NCBI GenBank assembly: GCA_963573385.1
Contig: CAUYLG010013698.1
Coordinates: 1 to 64,000, forward strand
DNA from: Cacajao melanocephalus
Lineage: Eukaryota > Chordata > Mammalia > Primates > Pitheciidae
Direction: 5' to 3'
Length of the DNA stretch: 64,000 nucleotides
Position numbers and translations under genes: made by a program. Under the pieces are notes generated by a model. The model saw only the letters and a program-made list of their open reading frames with translations. It searched no databases and was not told the origin of the DNA. This document shows positions 1 to 11,810 of the stretch, piece by piece; positions within the stretch are counted from its first letter, which is position 1; each line of letters begins with the position of its first letter.

Positions 1-790
1 TGGGTCAAATGGAATTTCTATTTCTAGGTCCTTGAGGAATCGCCACACTGTCTTCCACAATGGTTGAACTAATTTACACTCCCACCAACAGTGTAAAAGT
101 GTTCCTGTTTCTCCACATCCTCTCCAGCATCTGTTGTCTCCAGAGTTTTTAATGATCGCCATTCTAACTGGCGTGAGATGGTATCTCAATGTAGTTTTGA
201 TTTGCATTTCTCTAATGACCAGTGATGATGAGCATTTTTTCATATGTTTGTAGGCCTCATTTATGTCTTCTTTTGTAAAGTGTCTGTTCACATCCTTCAC
301 CCACTTTCGAATGGGCTTGTTTTTTTCTTATAAATCTGTTTTAGTTCTTTGTAAATTCTGGATATTAGCCCTTTGTCAGATGGGTAGATTGCAAACATTT
401 TTTCCCATTCTGTTGGTTGCCAGTTCACTCTAATGATTCTTTCTTTTGCTGTGCAGAAGCTGTGGAGTTTAATTAGGTCCCATTTGTCTATTTTGGCTTT
501 TGTAGCCAATGCTTTTGGTGTTGGTAGTCATGAAGTCCTTGCCTATGCCTATGTCCCAAATGGTTTTGCCTAGATTTTCTTCTTGGGTTTTTATGGTGTT
601 AGGTCTTCTGTTTAAGCCTTTAATCCATCTGGAATTAATTTTAGTGTAAGGTGTCAGGAAGGGGTCCAGTTTCTGCTTTCTGCACATGGCTAGCCAGTTT
701 TCCCAACACCATTTATTAAACAGGGAATCCTTTCCCCATTGCTTGTTTTTGTCGGGTTTGTCAAAGATCAGATGGTTGTAGATGTGTGGT
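1..790 (-). mobile_element. 5'-truncated L1 (primate L1PA grade), ORF2 C-terminal part only
   Basis: The plus strand reads as the reverse complement of the last third of L1 ORF2. It matches the ORF2 ends of the other L1 copies here, for example 24270-25000 on plus and 56410-57180 on minus. Minus-strand open frames at 469-852 and 297-509 translate to the typical ORF2 C-terminal region ([20 protein letters not shown]) but are broken between them. L1 similarity stops near 790, the 5' truncation point. The 3' UTR and poly(A) lie left of the window, so the target-site duplication cannot be tested. It is a dead copy. Confidence 0.93.
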
Positions 791-2093
791 ATGATAACTA
801 TATTTTTATACATTTGATTATAATTATGAATTCCATTTGGATAAGCATTCACTAGCTGACATCAAAATGATTTACATCAAGGGCTTCAAAAGTTAGCAAT
901 ATTATCACTCTTCCTTATTCCTAATCACTTTTTGTATACACACATATACACATACACACACTCTCACACACACACTCACACATTCCCTGTTTCCTCTTTA
1001 GATCGTACCAGATCCTATAGACAGGAATACAGTCCAAGAGAAGCAAAGGGTGTACAATAAATATTGTGTTCATAAAGGCAAAATATTCAAGTAGGTAACA
1101 GACTTTTATCTTTTTTTATTGATAAAATAACTAATCTGGGCAATATTCTTGGTGTTTGCAGTTTTAACAACACATATTCAAAAGGAAAATTTTAGCATTC
1201 ACACTTATAACAAAGCTTTGTTTTTATAAAAATTTACATTGTATAAAACTTTTTTATATTCCTAATCATACTGCATGTTTACAGTAATCTCAAGCAGTTA
1301 TCAAAGCAGGGAATATAAGTTCAATTTTATAAATGAGTAAACAGTATCTCAGAGAAGGGAACAAATCAAAGTTGTGTAACTACTAAACTGTAGCTAGAAT
1401 CTTTTGATAACCAGATCTGTGCTTTATTAATGTATTAGCAACTTACTGCATTTCTTTTGCCATGACACAAAAATACCAAGAAGAGTTATGATAATAACAA
1501 TTGCTTAGAATTACTTGGTTCTTATCATTGTGTCTCTTTTAAAACTGGTTTTCAGTATTTCTAACTTCACAGATGACTAGATATTGAAAATTGAACTTTA
1601 GGAAACTTTTAATTAGACCTTAACATTGCATAATAATGAAACTAATTCAAAGTTTTAAATATGATTTTCAAAAATTTAACTAGTTGAGAGACATGAGAAA
1701 TCCCATTTGTCTAAAGAGTGGCTGTTGAGAAATATCAATATGTAAAAATCTCATATAAAAAACCAGATTAATAGCAAGTTATTGCTTCCATGAAAAGGAT
1801 TCTTGATATGTATGCAGATTCAGTCAATGACAAACACTTGTATACAAATAAAGTAATTACAGTACAGAAATTTAGTTTGTAGACTGCTATTTAATAGAGT
1901 ATCTGCTTTGTAGAAGGTAGCAGAACACAAAATACTCATTGGATTTTGGCTCTGAAAAAATAGTTGTGCTATCCAAGATTAAATGGATACTTGAAATTGG
2001 AATTGGATCTGGAACTGAGAGACAACTCTTACTCAGTTATTGATTTTTTTTCCTCTCAGTCCAAGGAGGGTGACTACTATTGTCTTACTTTAT
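791..2093. other. Unique AT-rich DNA with a degenerate CA repeat
   Basis: No gene or confident repeat family is seen. An imperfect (CA)n tract with TA interruptions lies at about 938-985. An open frame at 1964-2173 has no recognisable protein and runs into the MIR that follows. Confidence 0.6.
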
Positions 2094-2358
2094 GGAGCGG
2101 TTTAGAGCGAAGGGTTAAACATGTAAGCTCCAGAGACAGAAAGTCTTGTTTTCAAGATATAACGGCCATGTGACCTTGAATAAGTTTATAAAACTCTCTT
2201 GAATCTGTTTTCCTGTCTATAAAATGGGAATAATTATAATACATGTCCATCTTAAAGGGATGTTGGAAGAACTAAATGCAAGTAAAGACTTTTTCACATA
2301 GTTGTCACACAGCAAGTACTCATTATATTATAGCTTTTATTACTGTCATTATTATTAA
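2094..2358 (+). mobile_element. MIR SINE
   Basis: The tRNA-derived MIR core is readable in order: the 'tgtgaccttgaataagtt' block, then 'ctgtctataaaatgggaata', then the 3' part with 'cacagcaagtactcattat'. It is near full length and strongly diverged, as expected of an ancient mammalian SINE. Confidence 0.85.
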
Positions 2359-3537
2359 GATTATGACTATTTATTTTAGCTCTTCAGTGTAACAAATGGA
2401 GAACAATAATCTTACCTCCCTCAAAGTCACACTGATCTTGTATTTTTGGTCTTTTGATGAGTTTAGTGATTTATAAGAAATCTGGTTAGTTTGTGCATTA
2501 TTTTCCTTTCTTATATTTCTTATTTTTAAAGACAGATAAACTAACTAGACTTTCAGACCTTTTGACATAAGAGTCTTAAGACAAGAGCTGAGCGGTTTTG
2601 CAAATTAAAGGTTGCTATCTCCCTTATAATCTAGTAAGTAAACTCTAGAGAAAGAAAAGTTCTCAATCATTCCTCACATTATTGTATTTCATATTTTGGA
2701 AAAGAATAAAGAGAGTGTTCTTGTTTGAGAAATGTTGTTTTTTGAGGAGTTGTAGAAATGAAAATTAGAATTTAAAAAGTGAGACTAGATTTTAGGCAGT
2801 GTTCATTTAGGACATTAACTTAAAGAATTTAGATAAATGTTAGTAGATATGTTGAATCTGTCTTGTACACTTTGATGGATTATTAGAAGCTTTCAAATCT
2901 TCTGAGTGAAAAATGATTATAAAAACATATCTTGCCTTTTTAGTGAAACTTATGGCCATCAGTTTTCAATATCTTCCTTGAAATATGAAGAAACACATGA
3001 GATGTGTCTATAATACTGAACTAGACTATGTAGTCAGAACTAAGGGCTAAAAATGTCTCAGGTTGCAATCTTTAAGGAAGATTGGTTTGGTAGACCATAT
3101 AGAGCAGATTGAAGAGGCAAGGGTGGGTTAGAGAGATTGAGTCTGTTAAAATAATTCAATTTATTCACAGTATCTTTTTAATTATTCTATGGTACACACA
3201 TTGTGAGTGTTTGCCTAAAAGACTTAACAGCTTCACTGAAGTATCTAAAATGCACTTGCAGTCTTGAAGACTGGCACTGAAAGGCAAATGTATCTATCAG
3301 TCAAGATAGACTTGGTTAATTAATGTCTAACTTCAAAATCTGCAGGGCTTTAAGCAAGAAATATTTATTTCTCATTCATGATATGTGTTCACCACATGGC
3401 TAACCAGGAGCCTGCCCACTTCTTTCCAGTTGAATGGAGACGAGTCCACTGTTGTGAAATACCTTGTTGTGTGTCATGATTTGATCTTTCTAATAACACC
3501 TTTCAGGTGTCAGCACAGGTGATACATTAACTATTGA
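2359..3537. other. Unique AT-rich DNA
   Basis: No gene is supported. Around 3300-3400 ('aatctgcagggctttaag' then 'atatttatttctcattcatg') there is a faint resemblance to a common old mammalian repeat that I could not name. Confidence 0.5.
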
Positions 3538-3640
3538 ATTGATATGGACCTGAGGCTTAGACAGGTTAAGAGATTGACCCTAGTTGTGTGGCTAGAAAGT
3601 AAAGCAGCCATCAGTCTCCTTTAATCTAATCCAGTTAAGT
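3538..3640 (-). mobile_element. MIR SINE fragment, antisense
   Basis: The MIR core is readable in reverse: 'cctgaggcttagacaggtta', then 'gattgaccctagttgtgtgg', then 'ctagaaagtaaagcagc'. The flanks fade without clear ends. Confidence 0.75.
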
Positions 3641-3649
3641 AATTTTTTT

Positions 3650-3768
3650 AAGCTAGGGGTTTTCCAGCTTTAATGCTCACATAATTTGGGGGTGGGCTTG
3701 AGATTCTGCATTTGTAACAAGACTTAAGGCGATGTCCACATGGATGATCCACACTTGAGTAGCAAGAC
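3650..3768 (-). mobile_element. hAT-Charlie non-autonomous fragment (MER20-like)
   Basis: The segment holds 'gggggtgggcttgagattct', 'gcatttgtaacaag' and 'tccacacttgagtagcaaga', in the order of the MER20/MER58 terminal region in reverse. It sits immediately beside the preceding antisense MIR. The subfamily is uncertain. Confidence 0.65.
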
Positions 3769-5044
3769 TTTAGATGAACCTCACATCATTTTCTGTAACT
3801 TCTCAGACACCACAGTCTACATTTCTTTGCTGCCGCTCTTCCATGTTTGAAGGCCTTTTGAAGCCAAGTAGGGACTGCAAGTTAAATTGCACAAATGTTC
3901 TTGAAATTTCTAAAACTTTCAGTAAAACTTTCCAAAATGTACAGATGAGTAGGAAAGAATAAAATGTTACTTTTTGTGACTGTATCATTTGATTTACCCT
4001 TGAATTGTGATTACAGTTATCTAATGTTTATACTGGTGATGTACACTTCATCTTAAGCAGCAAGTCTAAATCCATAGAGGTGAGAGCTAAGGAGAGAAGG
4101 AAGGTAATTGAGTGCTGACTCAGTACCAGTTGTAAATTTCATTGTGTTTATAACACATTGATAGCTATTAAAATTGATGTTTTGTGAAAATTACATTTAT
4201 TACTTTCTTACTCAAGTTCCCACAGAGAAATCACTTTTTGCCACATGACTACACATTTGACATTTTGAATAGTAAGTATATTTCTCTATCATAAATAATA
4301 TCTTGAGGTCACTGTGTGTTACTCAATTAAAAGCAGAGGGGTTGAACAAAAAAATCATTTAGTTTCAAGGACAAAATAAAAGACAATTGACTAAAAGAAT
4401 TTCTTCAGGTATGGTTAGTCAGAGGGTCTTTAGGGAAAATTTGTTTGAAATTTTGGTGATGAAGTCACCTGGCAGACTGAAGAGACACATCAGTCAGGTT
4501 TGACACACTGTTGATTGCACCATTAAATCACCATCATGGGGTTGATTTGTCTCATCAGATCAAGTAAAAAAAAATATGATAGTAAGCTCTTTTTCAAATT
4601 TTCTTACTGAAGCTTCTCCAGATAAATCTGTATTTTGCATTGAGCTAATAAGCTAATTGACCGTAACACTCTATCTTTAATAACAGGATATTTAGACTGG
4701 TACTATGCTTCCTTAAGCAGGGTCAAATGACTATTTTTAGCAAGCTGAGGAAAAATTCATGACATTAACTCTCCAGAAAGATATCTGATGGATTGCAGGT
4801 CATTTTGGCTTTATATAGGAAAAAAGAAAAAAAGTTAAATGTTATCATAGGCTATTGGACAAATTACTAATTGTCCGTAAAACCTAAACTTGAGTTGATG
4901 TTATAACTTAGCACCCGTGGAGAATGTCATAAGTCAGCTTTTGGTTTACTTTATAATCTAAATATTTGTGGCAATAAGAAGCATAGATACACAAATATAA
5001 TTTTTGATATTGTGACATTCTAGCACATAAGTAATTCAGATACA
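3769..5044. other. Unique AT-rich DNA
   Basis: No gene or confident repeat. The short opposite-strand frames near 3774-3988 overlap each other and are not credible genes. Confidence 0.5.
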
Positions 5045-5150
5045 ATTATTCATTTATTAGGGAAAAACAAATCTGAGATCCTACTGTATTCAAAACACTA
5101 GAATAGGTATTATGGAGATAACAGACAATATCATGGTAATAATTATCTTC
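5045..5150 (-). mobile_element. L2 3'-end fragment, antisense
   Basis: Resembles the reversed L2 3' end: 'ttattcatttattag', then 'gatcctactgtattcaaaac', then 'ctagaataggtattatggag'. Very diverged. Confidence 0.5.
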
Positions 5151-5489
5151 ATTACAATGGTAATTATCTTTCTTCTAAGTTCTTAGGTATATTCAAAACC
5201 CTGTCAATAACTATAATAAATAAGATTGTACTAATTTATATGTGTATCAGTTGTTCATAAAAGTGGTCATTTTGCTGTAAATATCAGTACTATTAATATT
5301 TAGCTTTTTCTGAGATACAGAGAAATCTCAAAGAAGTTTTGTCATACATGTTTTTACGTTGTATTTTGTGAATTGTTTGCTTGTTTCAGAAATGCTTTCA
5401 TCTTTATCAAAGGTTATATAAATTTCTAGATAGTAGTACATTGGGTTTTAGAGATATGTTCTCTAAATGTTTATGATAAAACAATTCCA

Positions 5490-7290
5490 ATATTACAGAA
5501 ACTTTTTCAGAAAATAGAAAAGGAGAAGAAACTTCCCCACTATTTTCATGTAGTGAGTATATCCATTGACCTAAATCAGAAAAATCTAGTGTAAGAATTT
5601 AAAAAATGTAGATCAATGTCACTCATAAGTGCAAAAGCTCTAATGCAGACTATAATCATGCAATAAAAGTGGAGATAATCCCAGAAATAAAAGGATAATA
5701 TTGGACATTTAAAAAGAATAGAAAAAAACTGATCACACTAATTGACACAAATAATTACATTTAATTTAATTAGTACCTATTCATGATAAAAACTATAGCT
5801 AAGAGGGAATATCTTCAACAAAGGAAACACTCTCAACATGTTCAATGATAATAAAGATAAATGGTATACATTTCTAATACATATTATGTTTACTGGGAAA
5901 ATATTAGAAGCAGTCTGTTACAATTTGACAGTAGATAAGAATGTTTGCTTCTTTGATTCCATTCAGTATTATTCCACTATGCCCTAGCAAGTAGAGTAAC
6001 ACAGGAAAAATTAATAAAATATACAAGGAAGAGATATAATTATCATTACTTATAGGTGATATAACTTTTTACACAAAAATATATGAGAAAATACAAGCAT
6101 GTCTTTGGCATTAATTTTATATATCTCTATATAACAATAAATTTCTTATACAGTCACAAAATTATTAAAAATTTAATTCTTAAAATGACATTATTTATTA
6201 TAATAAAAATAATGCAATAAAAGCTCCTGTGAGCAGAATTGACAAAATATTTAATAGAGAAATTTCATTAGTTACTAGACATTTACAAAATTCTAAATAA
6301 ATGAACAGGTGTTCTTAAAATGAGCTGACAATATGATAATTTTTAAAAGTTATTATAATAAAATGATTAATTTTCCCCAAATATCTTAAGTATTTAGTGG
6401 AACTCTATTCAAAATCTCAACAGAATTTTCCATAGACATTGTTAAGGTAATTCTGACATTTGTACAGAAGAGTAAAGGATCAAAAACTGCCCCCAATTTT
6501 TTTAATTAAAAAAGTGAGAATACATGTTTTACCAGATGTCAAGATTTACTGATAGTTGTACAAAGCCCCATGGATAGATATGTTGATTAACTAGTGAAAT
6601 AGAGAATTGAAGAAAATATCTTCATATATTCAGCATCTTACATTTGGCTTATACTGAAGGAGTGTATTATTTAATAAATAATCTTGAGGCAACTGGTTAT
6701 ATGAAAATTGATTTACTTTGGGAATAACATAAGAAAATACATAGAAATTAATTTAAATGTGAAAAGAAAAGTATTACAATTTTTAGAAGAAAAATGAATA
6801 TCTGTAATGCTGGTGTAAAGTTTGTTGTTATTGTTGTTTTTAAAGAAAATAGTACCAATTGCAAAGGAATAGGTTGATAATTTGATTGCATTTAACTTGT
6901 GAAAACAGAACTTCTGTTCCTCTAAAAGCATGATAAAAATTAAGAAGATAATTCACAGACTTGAAGAATATATTTGTCATGTATATAATTATATGTAGAC
7001 AGCTTCTAAAAAGAAAAGACAAACAACATAATAGAAAAATGAGCAAAGGGCATTCATCAATAGATAATTCATAGCATATAAACCCTGAGTGTCCAAAATG
7101 CAAAAGGATATTCAACCTTAACAACAATCAAGCTTATGTGAATTAAAATCACAACAAAAAAACATGGATGCCAATCAGATAGGCGTAAAGGGGCTCACAG
7201 CACCTACAACTGGAAAGAACTAGGAGAAACAGGGACTCATCCTTTTGAGGAGGGAGGACAGTAGTACTCTTTGAAAATGCTAAACATGGC
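5490..7290 (+). mobile_element. Ancient L1 (L1M class) ORF2 fragment
   Basis: A long degraded stretch follows L1 ORF2 in order: 'aaaatagaaaaggagaagaa' near 5512, a 'gatcaatgtcactcataag' block near 5613, 'attcatgataaaaactatag' near 5780, a reverse-transcriptase block near 5960-6100, 'tcaaaatctcaacagaattt' near 6409, and the C-terminal region near 7020-7240. No open frame survives. The divergence is much higher than in the primate-age L1s elsewhere in the window. Confidence 0.75.
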
Positions 7291-7644
7291 TGGTTCTAGC
7301 TAGCAAACATGAAATGGAAACAAATTGCATAATTTACCTCCCCATTGCCACAGTAGTCACAATTTTCCAGGTAGAAAACCTTTATCACTTGGATCCCTGA
7401 GTACACTGTGGAGCTGAGCATCTTCTTAAACTGTAGTAAACTCTTTCTAAGCAAGAAATAAACTATTTTTTTTTTCTGGTGTTTTTGGATTGTTTTCCTA
7501 TTACAGTAAAACCCTAACCTTTCCTAACTGGTAGACTTAAATGTCATCCACAGGAAAATTAATCAATAAATTGCAGAATACAAATAAAATTAGATACTAT
7601 ACTGCCATGAAATAATTAACTAGAATTATTCAAAACATGAAACA
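7291..7644. other. Unique AT-rich DNA
   Basis: Nothing recognised; there is a short T run near 7470. Confidence 0.5.
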
Positions 7645-7702
7645 GCCAGTGTGGTTCCATGCACTTGTAGCCCCAGCTTGAGCACAGGAGTTCAAGTCCA
7701 GA
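7645..7702 (+). mobile_element. 7SL/Alu-like monomer (FLAM type), left half
   Basis: The segment contains 'gccagtgtggttccatgcac' and 'ttgtagccccagc' followed by 'ttgagcacaggagttcaagt', the start and middle of a free left Alu monomer with an internal deletion. It ends in CAGA at 7699-7702, where the LTR begins, and resumes at 8211. Confidence 0.7.
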
Positions 7703-8210
7703 TGAAGTAGGAAATAGACAGAACTTATTTTCCAGCCCCAATGAGATGAAGTGAAGAAACTAGCACCAAACGGGAGATGGGGACAAAAGTGATCCCGAGT
7801 TACCCTCATTGCTCATTAGTATAAGACATTCCCACCAATGCCATGACAGTTTACAAATACCATAGCCATGACCCAGAAGCTATTGCTCCTTTTCATTGAA
7901 ATGACCCAGAATTACTGTGTCTTTCCTAGAAAATTCTGAATAACTCACTCCTAAATTTGCATTAAAGCATCCTTTAATTTGCATGTAATTGAAAGTGGAA
8001 ATAAGTGAATATAGATACAGTTGCCAACAGTCTTAAGTGGCTCTGAGCACACTGTCTGTGAGTTAGCCGTGCTTCACATGGAGCAGCTCCAGTTCAATAA
8101 AAGATTGTTGTTTAATACCATCAGCTCACTGTCAAATTTTCTTCTAGGTGAAGCTAAGAACCTTCCTGGGCTAAGCCCCAGTTTTGGGGCTTGCCTGCCT
8201 GCTTGCGTCA
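7703..8210 (+). mobile_element. Class-I ERV solo LTR (MER4-group-like)
   Basis: A 508-bp block starts with TG and ends with CA, and the 4-bp target-site duplication CAGA flanks it at 7699-7702 and 8211-8214. Four-base duplications are typical of ERV1/gammaretrovirus-like elements. Internal text such as 'ccatgacagtttacaaatac' resembles the MER4 group. A polyadenylation hexamer lies at 8096-8101. No internal retroviral genes flank it, so it is a solo LTR left by recombination. The exact subfamily is not established. Confidence 0.8.
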
Positions 8211-8273
8211 CAGACTGGGCAAAATAGCAAGACAGTAATCTCTAAAACACACACACAAAACAAAAACAAATCA
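8211..8273 (+). mobile_element. 7SL/Alu-like monomer, right half and A-rich tail
   Basis: After the CAGA duplication the monomer resumes as 'ctgggcaaaatagcaagaca' and ends in an A-rich, CA-containing tail. Removing the LTR and one CAGA rejoins the Alu-like text at 'gtccagactgggc'. Confidence 0.7.
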
Positions 8274-9013
8274 AAGCATGAACAAACCTCTCCAAAATAA
8301 TTATGAGTGTAGACATGTGCTAACTTTAGTGGCTCAGGGGTTAGGATCAGACTTAGCTCTCCATGTCAGCTGATCCAGGATCTCAGAGTAGCCACAGAGC
8401 CTAGGTCTGGGTGTGGGCACTCTTGGAGCAATTCTAGCTCCAGAGTCATGGCATGCATAGAATTAGGAGAGGTGAAAGCTTCTCTTCCAAAGTAGCTTAG
8501 CAGCAGCTACTTCTTAGGTAGGGGTGGGGTGTGGGTTCTTGTCTTCTTCTCTGGGGTTCCCCAGCAGGAATGGCTGTTGGTTACCAGTGGCAAGAGATGC
8601 GAGTGTCCCCTAAGAAGCAGACCACTGTGGACCATGGTGGTTCTTGGTGTATGGTAGATGTCTCTAGTTTCTGCCTTTCTTCTTTGCTCCTAGCTTCCCT
8701 TTGGCATCTCAGATCTACCAATCTTCACCAGCAATTCTGTCTGTGTGCTCCTTCTCTCTCCTTCTCCTTCTTGTTTTTCTTTTTCCTATTGTGTTTCTGC
8801 AGATTATTTTATGTGCCCTTGAGCCCTCTGAGCTATTTTAATTTGTACATAGCTGTCTGTATTTGTTTTTATGTATGTGTGTAGGAGTGAAGCCTGATTT
8901 CTCTTGCTTTGCCTTCTTGATGATAGCCCTTTTTATAATATAAATAAGATTTTCCTGATTTTGGAAAGTTGTGCATTATAAAATTTACCTTAAGCAGTTT
9001 GAGGGTTTGTGAG
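8274..9013. other. GC-richer unassigned block
   Basis: About 8310-8890 is less AT-rich than its surroundings and includes a G-rich run near 8519-8536 and a pyrimidine-rich stretch near 8745-8800. A plus-strand frame of 117 codons at 8531-8884 shows no known domain and ends in a low-complexity hydrophobic run. It may be an old repeat I do not recognise. No gene is claimed. Confidence 0.4.
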
Positions 9014-9379
9014 TGATATGGTTTGGCTCTGTGTTCCCACTCTGATTTCATCTTGACTTGTAAACCCCATGTGTTGAGGGAGGGACCTGGTGGGAAGTGA
9101 TTAGATCATGAAGGCAGTTTCCTCCATGCTATTCTCATGATAGTGAGGAAGTTCTTATGAGATTTGATCATTTTAAAAGTGACAGTTTTCTCCCATGTAG
9201 TCTTTGTACTGCTGCCTTGTGAAAAAGGTGCCTGCTTCCCCTTTGCCTTCTACCATAATTGTAGGTTTCCTGAGGCCTCCCCAGACATGCAGAACTGTGA
9301 GTCAATTAAACCTCTTTTGTTTATAAATTATCTATTCTCAGGTAGTTTCTTTATAGCAGTGTGAAAATGGACTAATACA
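9014..9379 (+). mobile_element. MST-type solo LTR (ERVL-MaLR)
   Basis: A 366-bp LTR starts 'tgatatggtttggctctgtg' and ends 'actaataca'. Perfect 5-bp duplications GTGAG flank it at 9009-9013 and 9380-9384, the length expected for MaLR elements. Internal MSTA landmarks are present, including 'gagggagggacctggtggga', 'gcctgcttcccctttgcctt' and 'ctgtgagtcaattaaacctc'. No internal region is attached. Confidence 0.92.
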
Positions 9380-9384
9380 GTGAG

Positions 9385-10544
9385 CATGTTTAATTTTTGC
9401 TTTATTTTTATTTTTATTTTTAGCCTCAGGACCCTTGCATGCTTTATTTTAAAATATTCTTTTTGATATGTTGATACTCATTTTTCTATACCTCTTGAGT
9501 TACTCCAAAGAATTTAGCCCTAAAATCACTGTATTATTTTTATGGTTGTTTAAACAGAATATGAAGTAAACACATGAAAATATAGTAGCTGAATTTATCA
9601 TTGAATTTTAAATGCTTATAAGTATGATGGACAAAAGACTAGAATAAAGGTGTTAAATTCATAGTGTATAAACATTTTCTCACATGTTTATATTCAAAAT
9701 GTTGATCCTGAAAAAGCAAAAATATACTTATTACTTTCTTCTTAAATATAACCTGTGACTAATAAGTGTCATGTGATGATTCCTCACAATAGTTACTTCA
9801 TATCTGAAAATTTACTTTTTTCTATATTTGTATTTTATAGTCAAAGTTCAAGACCTTATGATATTTCATTTTACATTTGTAAACATTTTTTATGACTCTT
9901 GCTATTCTGACAAACACACACACACACACACACACACACCCCTTAAATTTTGGTGCAAATATCCCATAGAGGGTAGCAGACAACATAATGACAAAAATAA
10001 TGAACATTCTCTGTATTCCATGAAGTGGTTTTTTCAAGAATTGTTCAATTTATGAGAATGATGGTAGATAAATAAAATAGTTAATTCCTGAAGGTTTTCC
10101 ATTATTCTGTAATTTAAAAGCAAAAAGAGCGATTGTAATTTAACATTAACAATCATGAATTCTCATTCTTCATTGAGTGTGGTGACAGTTCAAACAATAC
10201 ATATTTCAAATTTCTGGTGTTTAGTCACACATGCCTTTCATAGCTGTTGGAAAGTGTAAGTAAATCTTTGAAGTAATAAAATAGTTTGCTATAGGGATAA
10301 CTTAGTGATATAGCTTCAGAATAATTTAACTCCTTTGAACCAGAAGATCAAACATTTTACCTTTAATCTTTTAAATTGTGTTTCATGCCAGTTATTCAGA
10401 TTTTGACACGGTCTTCAAAGTGTAAGTTTCTATATACTTCATATGAATATTGAATAGTTGGATATTGCTCAAGACTGTAGAATGTTCACTAGTTTTGTTT
10501 TATGTCCAACAAGGCATAAGAGCAAGTATCTTAATATTTATGAA
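9385..10544. other. Unique AT-rich DNA
   Basis: No gene. It holds a TTTTA-rich run at about 9400-9422 and the CA microsatellite listed separately. Frames at 9822-10055 on both strands simply read through that microsatellite. Confidence 0.5.
9913..9939. repeat. (CA)n microsatellite
   Basis: About thirteen nearly uninterrupted CA units. Confidence 0.95.
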
Positions 10545-10745
10545 TTAATCACCAGAAATATTTATGCAGCATCTAATACGTAGATGCCAATTAGATTCTG
10601 TCTTTAAGGATCTTGATGAAACCTGTGGAATAAATCATAATAAATTTCTATTGAGTTCTTGTGTATGCCACACATTTTACTGAACACTGAATGTACAGCA
10701 ATTTAGTTGGCATTCAGAATTTCTACCTTCACAATGCTGAAAGTA
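10545..10745 (-). mobile_element. L2 3'-end fragments, antisense
   Basis: Two adjacent matches to the reversed L2 end: 'agaaatatttatgcagcatc' near 10553, and 'ttctattgagttcttgtgta' with 'ctgaacactgaatgtacagc' at about 10635-10700. Diverged; this could be one element with an insertion or two pieces. Confidence 0.55.
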
Positions 10746-11680
10746 TATAGAATGTCCAAATGATTGGAATTTGATCAGGGGATATTTAAACAACAGAATA
10801 ATTCCTTTAATAATTTAATTTTAAAGTGCAAAATGCAATGTAATTGAATTCAAACTGGTGTGTCATTGAGGTATGGTCGCTATTGCACAAGCATTCAAAG
10901 GCACTATTTTATACCAGCCTACAAAGAAGGCTAACTAATTAATTTTAGAAATTACAACAGGATTTATTACTTTGATAATGCCAACTCAGATCTTTGAATC
11001 TGTGATTTTAGATTAGAAAAAGTATATGCATTATTAAACCGTGGTTTTTTTTTTTTTTTTTGACATATTTCCACCAGGGGGCACTACCCACATTCGATGT
11101 AAAGATTAAAACCCTTTCTAAGTTACAAATGTTCTTGACAAACATTTGGCTTCAAATGATTTATTTGTAAGTAAAAAAGTTAAACTTTTGAGCGAAAAGG
11201 CAATGTTATATTTCTAACATATTTTTCACAATAACTTGGGAAGATACTAGATTACAAAATCCTCTTTATGAAATCAACAAACTTAGAATGTATTATTCAA
11301 ATTATTCACTAAAATCCAGATAGTGTCAGCAGGAGTGAATTCATTATCTACGAAATATTTAAAAAATAGTTTTCTTAAATGCAACTTGTGAATTAAATTT
11401 AAGTCCTTGTTACAGTAAAAGTTATGTTAATTCAAATGAATAAAAATAATCTAGGGGTTTTAGTGAGATAGGCTACATAAGAAAAATAAACTGTATTCTT
11501 TCTGTAGTCTACTCACGAGACCCGAGTTTCCTCTGATTTCATTAATATGTTAAGTTTGTGATACTTTTATTACATTTCATTTCTTGACTGTAGGAATTAA
11601 ATGCTTCCTCACCATAAAGACATAAATGTTAGTATTTATAACTCCTAGAATTAAAAATATTCCTTGTGCTTAAAAGGAGA
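10746..11680. other. Unique AT-rich DNA containing a CTCF-like site
   Basis: Apart from the poly-T run at 11045-11061 and the motif just after it, no repeat or gene is recognised. Confidence 0.5.
11068..11088 (+). promoter_or_regulatory. Predicted CTCF binding site
   Basis: The text 'ttccaccagggggcactacc' contains CCACCAGGGGGCACTA. This matches the core of the vertebrate CTCF motif (CCASYAGRGGGCRSY) at every position. It is not inside a recognised repeat and lies just 3' of a 17-T run. Occupancy depends on chromatin and CpG methylation and cannot be read from sequence. Confidence 0.75.
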
Positions 11681-11801
11681 AATACCTAATGTAGATGACA
11701 GGGCAGTGGATGCAGCAAACCATTACCATACATATACCTATGTAACAAACCTGCACGATCAGCACATTTACCCCCAGAACTTAAAGTATAATAAATTTTA
11801 A
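11681..11801 (+). mobile_element. Very short L1 3'-end insertion
   Basis: Only the last ~120 bp of an L1 3' UTR is present: 'aatacctaatgtagatgaca', 'ctatgtaacaaacctgcacg', then 'cttaaagtataataaa' and an A-rich tail. Imperfect flanking duplications AAAAGGAGA (11672-11680) and AAAAGGTGA (11802-11810) fit target-primed reverse transcription with extreme 5' truncation. Confidence 0.85.
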
Positions 11802-11810
11802 AAAAGGTGA

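Noticed and set aside
4085..4190. Possible MIR-like segment
   Set aside because: Only a few words resemble the consensus ('attgagtgctgactcagtac'); too weak to call.
8531..8884. 117-codon plus-strand frame
   Set aside because: No domain, ends in a low-complexity hydrophobic run, no promoter or splice context; the length is unremarkable.
9822..10055. Frames with HTHTHTHT and VCVCVCVC runs
   Set aside because: Translation of the CA microsatellite.
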